Below the pieces are notes generated by a model. The model was not told the DNA's origin. It did not search any database and was given only the letters and a program-made list of their open reading frames with translations. A program made the position numbers and the translations under genes. 64,000 bases of DNA from Gemmobacter sp. (GTDB taxonomy: Bacteria > Pseudomonadota > Alphaproteobacteria > Rhodobacterales > Rhodobacteraceae): positions 1,716,501 through 1,780,500 of the forward strand of contig NZ_JAUCBS010000013.1 in assembly GCF_034676705.1 (NCBI RefSeq), in the 5' to 3' direction. Below are positions 59,330 through 64,000 of this stretch, in pieces (the stretch's first letter is position 1; the number at the start of each line of letters is the position of its first letter).

Positions 59330-60379
59330 TCAGAACCCGGCCTTGATCTTTTCGAATTCGGCCAACTGCTTTTCACGCAGTTGCGGATCGTTCGGAACCT
59401 GCGGCAGGGTCGGGGCATCGACCTTGCCCAGACCTGCGGTTTCCAGATCTTCGGCGGATTTCAGTGCCATGCCCTTCATGTTGGTATGGCCATAGCCCAG
59501 GCTGTCGATCAGCGCGACCGCCGCTTCGGGGCGCAGCCACGAGTTCATGAAGTCATAGAGCTTGTCTTCGGATCCGGGGCCGTCCTTCATGTTGACGAAA
59601 CCGCAGACGAAGGTGGACGAGCCTTCCTTCGCCTCGCGCTGGAAGCCGACGGGGTAGTTTTCGGCCTGGAGCAGCGCCACGCCATCGTTCCACGACCACG
59701 ATACCAGAACGGCGCCCGAGGCCATCTGCTGGGTCTGCTCCGACGGGTCGGCCCAATAGGCATAGACGTTCTGGTGCGCCTTGCGCAGCCAGTCGGCGGC
59801 GGCCTGATACTGGGCATCGGTGATTTCGGTCCAGTCGGTCACGCCGGTGGCCAGATAGGCCAGGGCCCAGACGTCATCCGAGCTGTCGGGCATCGAGGTG
59901 CGGCCCTGATACTTCGGATCGACGAAGACCTGGAGCGAGGCGACATCGGCCTCGGGCACTTCCTTGGTGTTGTAGGCCACGGCGGTGGCGCCCCAGTAGC
60001 TGGGCAGGAACCACAGGCCCTTGTCATCCTTGAACACCGGCGAATCAAGGAAGGCGGGGTCCAGATCGGCCAGCGAGGTCAGGCGGCTGGTATCCCACGG
60101 TTCGATCAGGCCGGCGTCGCGGTATTTCGACACCATCTGCGAACAGGGATGCACGGCATCGACCTTGAAGCCCGAGGCGACCTTCTGGAACGCCTCGTCA
60201 TCGTCGCCGAACAGCGCAAAGGTGGGCGCGCTGCCATGTTTGGCGACATATTCCTCGAACAGGCCATCGACCTCGAATCCGGCCCAGTCGAAGATCGTCA
60301 GTTGCGGATCGGCGGCCATGGCAGGGGCGGACAGGGCCAGTGCGGTCACGGAGGCCAGAAGGGCAGGTTTGCGGATCAT
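59330..60379 (-). CDS. Spermidine/putrescine-type ABC transporter substrate-binding protein
   Basis: The 349-residue periplasmic protein has a signal peptide (residues 1-22, cleavage after PAMA). Type II binding-protein features include LTIFDWAGFEVDGLFEEYV, LWFLPSYWGATAVAYNT, and VSWSWNDGVALL in the second lobe. Polyamine binders (PotD/PotF) and related spermidine-like family members share this pattern. The exact ligand cannot be fixed. No permease or ATPase gene lies next to it in the window. Confidence 0.88.
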   Translation of the reverse strand: MIRKPALLASVTALALSAPAMAADPQLTIFDWAGFEVDGLFEEYVAKHGSAPTFALFGDDDEAFQKVASGFKVDAVHPCSQMVSKYRDAGLIEPWDTSRLTSLADLDPAFLDSPVFKDDKGLWFLPSYWGATAVAYNTKEVPEADVASLQVFVDPKYQGRTSMPDSSDDVWALAYLATGVTDWTEITDAQYQAAADWLRKAHQNVYAYWADPSEQTQQMASGAVLVSWSWNDGVALLQAENYPVGFQREAKEGSSTFVCGFVNMKDGPGSEDKLYDFMNSWLRPEAAVALIDSLGYGHTNMKGMALKSAEDLETAGLGKVDAPTLPQVPNDPQLREKQLAEFEKIKAGF

Positions 60380-60669
60380 CTCGGGTCCATCTTTGGTGGG
60401 TGGAATGGCGAAAGCGTAAAGTAGCCCTGTCGCAGTCTCAAGGGTTTAGTGCGGCGCGCCTGCCGGTTGTGCCAGACGGGGCGCATTCCTGCGCAAGGGC
60501 TGGGCGCCCTGTCGCCGGGCCGGGCATTGTGCGATCTGCCGGGGGGGGCGTGGTTGGGGCTTGCCAGCCATCGGCGGGTGGTGGAGAGAATTGCGCAAGG
60601 CGGCCGCAAGGCCCTGACCCGGGCCGCGCCCGGCAGGCCCGGCCCAAGCGATGTGAAGGGCCAGAGGCG
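60380..60669. other. Intergenic interval without a supported gene
   Basis: This interval separates the divergent binding-protein and DinB genes. Frames crossing it have no recognisable protein character, and no RNA gene or strong repeat was seen. It must contain both promoters. Confidence 0.4.
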
Positions 60670-61185
60670 GTGATCACCCCCGACTATTGCGTGATGATGG
60701 CGCGCTACAACCGCTGGCAGAACCGCGGCCTGCTGGCGGCGGCCGAAACGCTGGATGCCGCCGCCCGGCGCAAGGTGCGCGGGGCGTTCTGGGGCAGCAT
60801 CGCGGGCACGCTGTCGCATCTGCTGTGGGGCGATCTGGTCTGGATGAGCCGGTTCGACGGCGGCCCGCGCCCCGATGGCGGGCTGTCCGACAGCGGCGAT
60901 GCCTTTGACATCTGGGAAGACTGGCGGCGCGAGCGGCAGGCCACCGATGCCCGCATCGTCGGCTGGGCCGGGCGGATCAGCCAGGCCGAATTGCAGGGCG
61001 ACCTGTTCTGGCATTCCGGCGCGGCGGGGCGGGCGGTATCGCGGCCCATGGGGGTGTGCGTGACGCATTTCTTCAACCACCAGACCCATCATCGCGGGCA
61101 GGCGCATGCGCTGCTGACCATGGCCGGCGCCCGGCCCGAGGCGACCGACCTGTTCCTGATGCCCGACGAGGCGGACTGGATGTGA
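60670..61185 (+). CDS. DinB-family putative metalloprotein
   Basis: The 171-residue four-helix protein has the DinB metal-ligand histidines in LSHLLWGD (residues about 47-54) and HFFNHQTHHRGQ near residue 135. Family members bind a divalent metal; many act as thiol-dependent transferases, others are unknown. GTG 60670 was taken as start because the family motif TPDYCVMMARYNRWQN begins directly after it; the nearest ATG would cut this motif. Confidence 0.88.
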   Translation: MITPDYCVMMARYNRWQNRGLLAAAETLDAAARRKVRGAFWGSIAGTLSHLLWGDLVWMSRFDGGPRPDGGLSDSGDAFDIWEDWRRERQATDARIVGWAGRISQAELQGDLFWHSGAAGRAVSRPMGVCVTHFFNHQTHHRGQAHALLTMAGARPEATDLFLMPDEADWM

Positions 61186-61247
61186 GGAGGGGGCAGGGGC
61201 TGCCGCCCCTGACCCCGCTTCAAGGGGGGCTCGCCCCCCTTGAAAAT

Positions 61248-61280
61248 CCCCGAGGGTATTTGGAAAAAGGCAAAGCAGGA
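61248..61280 (+). repeat. Dispersed GTATTTG-type repeat, copy 3 (upstream of the helicase gene)
   Basis: CCCGAGGGTATTTGGAAAAA followed by GGCAAAGC matches the copies at 48105 (minus) and 51848. It ends directly before the helicase start and may supply its ribosome binding site. Confidence 0.55.
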
Positions 61281-61281
61281 T

Positions 61282-63690
61282 ATGGACTTGCCCGAACCCC
61301 TGGCCCGCTGGTTCGCGGCGCGCGGCTGGGGCCTGCATCCGCATCAGGCCCAGATGCTGGCGCGGGCCGGCGCTGCGGCGACGCTGCTGATCGCGCCCAC
61401 GGGCGGGGGCAAGACGCTGGCGGGGTTTCTGCCGACGCTGGCCGAACTGGCGATGGACCCGGCGCCGGGGCTGCATACCCTTTATGTCTCGCCGCTGAAG
61501 GCGCTGACGGCCGATATTGCCCGCAACCTGCGCGCGCCGGTCGATGGCGCGGGGCTGGCGATCCGCATCGAGGACCGGACAGGCGATACATCGGCCCATG
61601 TCCGCAGGCGGCAGCGGGTGGATCCGCCGCATATCCTGCTGACGACGCCGGAAAGCCTGGCGCTGCTGTTGTCCTACGAGGAGGCGCCGCGGATTTTCGC
61701 CGGGCTGCGCCGGGTGATCATCGACGAGGCGCATGCCCTGGCCGAAAGCCGGCGGGGCGATCAGCTGATGCTGGCGCTGGCGCGGTTGCAGCGGCTGGTG
61801 CCGGGGCTGCGGCGGGTTGGCCTGTCGGCGACGGTCGAGGATCCGGCCGGGCTGGCGCGGTTTCTGGCGCCGGCGGGGCAGGGCTGCGGCATCGTGCTGG
61901 TCGATCCGGGGCCGGAGCCCGACATTGCCATGCTGGACACCGCCGTGGCACCGCCCTGGGCCGGGGGCGGCGGGCGCCATGCCGTGCCCGAGGTGCTGGC
62001 CGAGGTGGCGCGCCACCGGATCACGCTGATCTTTCACAACACCCGCGCGCAGGCGGAGCTGTTCTTTCAGGCGCTGTGGATGGTGAACGACGATGGCCTG
62101 CCCATTGCGATCCACCATGGCGCGCTGGCGCGCGAACAGCGCCAGCGGGTCGAGGCGGCGATGGCGGCGGGGCAGTTGCGCGCCGTGGTCTGCACCGGCA
62201 CGCTGGATCTGGGGATCGACTGGGGCGATGTGGATCTGGTGATCCAGATCGGGGCGCCGAAGAACGTCAAGCGGCTGGTGCAGCGGATCGGCCGGGCGAA
62301 CCACCGCTACAACGCGCCGTCCAAGGCGCTGCTGGTGCCGGCCAACCGTTTCGAGGTGGTGGAATGCGTCGCCGCGCTGGAGGCGGTGCGCGCCCGCGAT
62401 CTGGATGGAGAGCCGCGCGGCCCCGGGCCGCTGGACGTGCTGTGCCAGCAGATCCTGATTGCCGCCTGTTCGGGCCCCTTTGCCGCCGATGACCTCTATG
62501 CCGAGGTGACGGGCGCCGGCCCCTATGCCGGGCTGCCTCGGGCGGATTTCGATGCCTGTCTGGATTACGCGGCAACCGGTGGCTATGCGCTGCGCGCCTA
62601 TGACCGCTGGCAGCGGCTGATGCTGCGCGATGGCCTCTGGCGCCTGCGCGATCCGCGGTCGGCGGCGGTGATCCGGCAGAACATCGGCACCATCATCGAC
62701 ACCGAGACGCTGAAGGTCCGCCTGCGCGGCCGGGGCGGCGTGCCGCTGGGCGAGATCGAGGAGGGCTTTGCCGCCACCCTCACCCCCGGCGACACCTTCC
62801 TGATGGGTGGAGAGGTGGTGCGCTACGAGGGATTGCGCGAGCTGACGGTGGAGGTCACGCGCAACCCCGGCCGCGCGCCGAAGGTGGCGGTGTTCAACGG
62901 CACCAAATTCGCCACCTCCACCCTGCTGGCCGAGCGGATGCTGCGCATGTTCCAGCAGCCGCGCTGGCCGGGATTGCCGGCGCATACCGCCCGCTGGCTG
63001 GCCTTGCAGCGCGAGGTGTCGCGTCTGCCGGAACCGGGGCGGTTGCTGGTGGAAGGTTTCGACTGGGACGGGCGGGCGCAGACCGTGGTCTACGGCTTTG
63101 CCGGGCGCAATGCGCAGCAGACGCTGGGCCTGCTGCTGACCAACCGGATGGAGGCCGAGGGGCTGCACCCGCTGGGCTTTGTCGCCACCGATTATGCCAC
63201 GCTGATCTGGGGGCTGGATCCGGTGCCCGACATTCGCCCGCTGCTGGACGCGGGCCGGCTGCGCGACGGGCTGGAGGGCTGGCTGGCCGGCAATGCGGTG
63301 ATGAAGCGGACCTTCCGGTCGGTTGCCATCGTGGCGGGGCTGATCGAACAATCCCGCGCCGGGCAGCGCAAATCGGGGCGGCAGGCGACGTTTTCGTCGG
63401 ATATCCTCTATGACACGCTGCGCCGGCACGATCCCGACCACCTGCTGTTGCGCATCACGCGCGACGAGGCGGCGCGGGGCCTGGTGGATTTTGGCCGGAT
63501 CGAGGCGATGCTGGACCGGGTGGGCGACCGCATCGACCATCTGCATCTGGACCGGCTGCCGCCGCTGGCCGCGCCGCTGATGCTGGAACCAGGGCGTATC
63601 CCCATTCATGGCGCCGCGCGCGAGGCGCTGATGGACCGCGCGGCAGAACAGCTGTTGCAGGCGGCGGGTCTTGGTGTGCCCGGGGGCTGA
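61282..63690 (+). CDS. Ligase-associated DNA damage response DEXH helicase (Lhr-like)
   Basis: The 802-residue superfamily 2 helicase has Walker A APTGGGKT at residues 38-45, DEAH at 148-151, and SAT motif LSATVEDP. Later it shows TGTLDLGIDWGDVDLVIQ and the motif VI QRIGRANH. The long C-terminal Lhr-type domain follows. In proteobacteria this gene stands with pdeM and an ATP-dependent DNA ligase; pdeM follows here. ATG 61282 was chosen since the preceding in-frame codons come from a dispersed repeat. Confidence 0.93.
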   Translation: MDLPEPLARWFAARGWGLHPHQAQMLARAGAAATLLIAPTGGGKTLAGFLPTLAELAMDPAPGLHTLYVSPLKALTADIARNLRAPVDGAGLAIRIEDRTGDTSAHVRRRQRVDPPHILLTTPESLALLLSYEEAPRIFAGLRRVIIDEAHALAESRRGDQLMLALARLQRLVPGLRRVGLSATVEDPAGLARFLAPAGQGCGIVLVDPGPEPDIAMLDTAVAPPWAGGGGRHAVPEVLAEVARHRITLIFHNTRAQAELFFQALWMVNDDGLPIAIHHGALAREQRQRVEAAMAAGQLRAVVCTGTLDLGIDWGDVDLVIQIGAPKNVKRLVQRIGRANHRYNAPSKALLVPANRFEVVECVAALEAVRARDLDGEPRGPGPLDVLCQQILIAACSGPFAADDLYAEVTGAGPYAGLPRADFDACLDYAATGGYALRAYDRWQRLMLRDGLWRLRDPRSAAVIRQNIGTIIDTETLKVRLRGRGGVPLGEIEEGFAATLTPGDTFLMGGEVVRYEGLRELTVEVTRNPGRAPKVAVFNGTKFATSTLLAERMLRMFQQPRWPGLPAHTARWLALQREVSRLPEPGRLLVEGFDWDGRAQTVVYGFAGRNAQQTLGLLLTNRMEAEGLHPLGFVATDYATLIWGLDPVPDIRPLLDAGRLRDGLEGWLAGNAVMKRTFRSVAIVAGLIEQSRAGQRKSGRQATFSSDILYDTLRRHDPDHLLLRITRDEAARGLVDFGRIEAMLDRVGDRIDHLHLDRLPPLAAPLMLEPGRIPIHGAAREALMDRAAEQLLQAAGLGVPGG

Positions 63691-63780
63691 GCGCACGGTG
63701 TTTTTTGCCAGCTGACCTATGATTTGTGGTTTCGGGACAGGTGGCTTGCGGCGCGGGCGCGGATCTGCTGGGTTTGCGGC

Positions 63781-64000
63781 ATGAGCGGATACGGTTTCAC
63801 ATTCCGGGACGAGGCGCTGGAGGCGCGGGCAAGCGGCGTGCTGTGGTGGCCGGCGGCCCGCGTGCTGGCAGTGGGCGACCTGCATTTCGGCAAGGCGCAG
63901 CGCGGTGCGCTGCGCGGCGGCGGCCTGCTGCCGCCCTATGACATGCGCGAGACGCTGGCCCGGCTGGATGCCGAGATCGCCGCGCTGGACCCGGCCATCG
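63781..64000 (+). CDS. pdeM: Ligase-associated endonuclease PdeM (5' part)
   Basis: The gene runs off the window after 73 codons. The visible part has the metallophosphoesterase motif AVGDLHFGKA (Asp33, His35), then GGGLLPPYDMRETLARLD, typical of PdeM-family ligase-associated nucleases. It follows the helicase by 90 bases, as in repair clusters with an ATP-dependent ligase and an exonuclease. Confidence 0.9.
   Translation, partial: MSGYGFTFRDEALEARASGVLWWPAARVLAVGDLHFGKAQRGALRGGGLLPPYDMRETLARLDAEIAALDPAI

Noticed and set aside
60376..63885. A 1169-codon minus-strand frame opposite the helicase gene
   Set aside because: The helicase motifs are on the plus strand; the minus frame has no motif and is a GC artefact.

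Overview
The window is GC-rich alphaproteobacterial DNA, most likely Rhodobacteraceae. The evidence is the aerobic cob gene set (cobF, cobG, cobN), the lolC-lolD pair, an NADP-isocitrate dehydrogenase, a ligase-associated helicase/PdeM pair, and overall codon use. I cannot name the genus. It has two halves: a Mu-like transposable prophage with a siphovirus tail (1 to about 34.55 kb), and host chromosome from the tRNA-Phe gene onward.

The prophage is entered just after the transposition genes. The early module (17-4387) holds small regulators, DUF3164, an HD phosphohydrolase, an HU-family protein, GemA and a Mor-type activator. A dyad directly after mor, repeated almost exactly at 12175, probably marks two activator-dependent late promoters. 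The first leads lysis genes, terminase (DUF1804 and gp28-like), portal, the F head protein with a C-terminal PBECR2-like nuclease domain, and the G protein. The second leads the protease with its nested scaffold, decoration and capsid proteins, a protein with an Acb2/Tad1-like hairpin domain, head-tail connectors, tail tube, a frameshifted tail chaperone pair, a tape measure with an M15 peptidase domain, and distal tail proteins. It ends with a 2509-residue repeat-containing tip protein and fibre genes. A small antisense gene (23525-23791, minus) with its own strong ribosome binding site interrupts the tail operon and is a likely moron. Two probable -1 frameshift sites are visible: A9 at the portal/F junction and GGGAAAC in the tail chaperone. 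The prophage ends against a headless gene fragment next to tRNA-Phe.

The host half starts with tRNA-Phe and about 0.8 kb of degenerate sequence with an IS3-type remnant. It continues with lolC-lolD, a DUF7674-like gene, a double peptidoglycan-binding exported protein and icd. From 40.6 to 56.3 kb lies a nearly complete aerobic cobalamin (corrin ring) cluster. cobF reads plus. A long overlapping minus series runs DUF1636-cobW-cobN-cobG-cobH-cobI-cobJ, then cobL-cobE-cobM-cobB-cobA, with cobK on the opposite strand between the two blocks. cbiM and cobO flank the cluster. Two cobalamin riboswitches on the minus strand precede cbiM and DUF1636, which implies feedback control of cobalt uptake and of the main operon by B12.

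The last part holds an RTX-repeat protein, tRNA-Cys, a UbiH-type hydroxylase, a polyamine-type periplasmic binding protein, a DinB protein, a ligase-associated DEXH helicase and the start of pdeM. All assignments are by reading the sequence and recalling family motifs; no database search was run.
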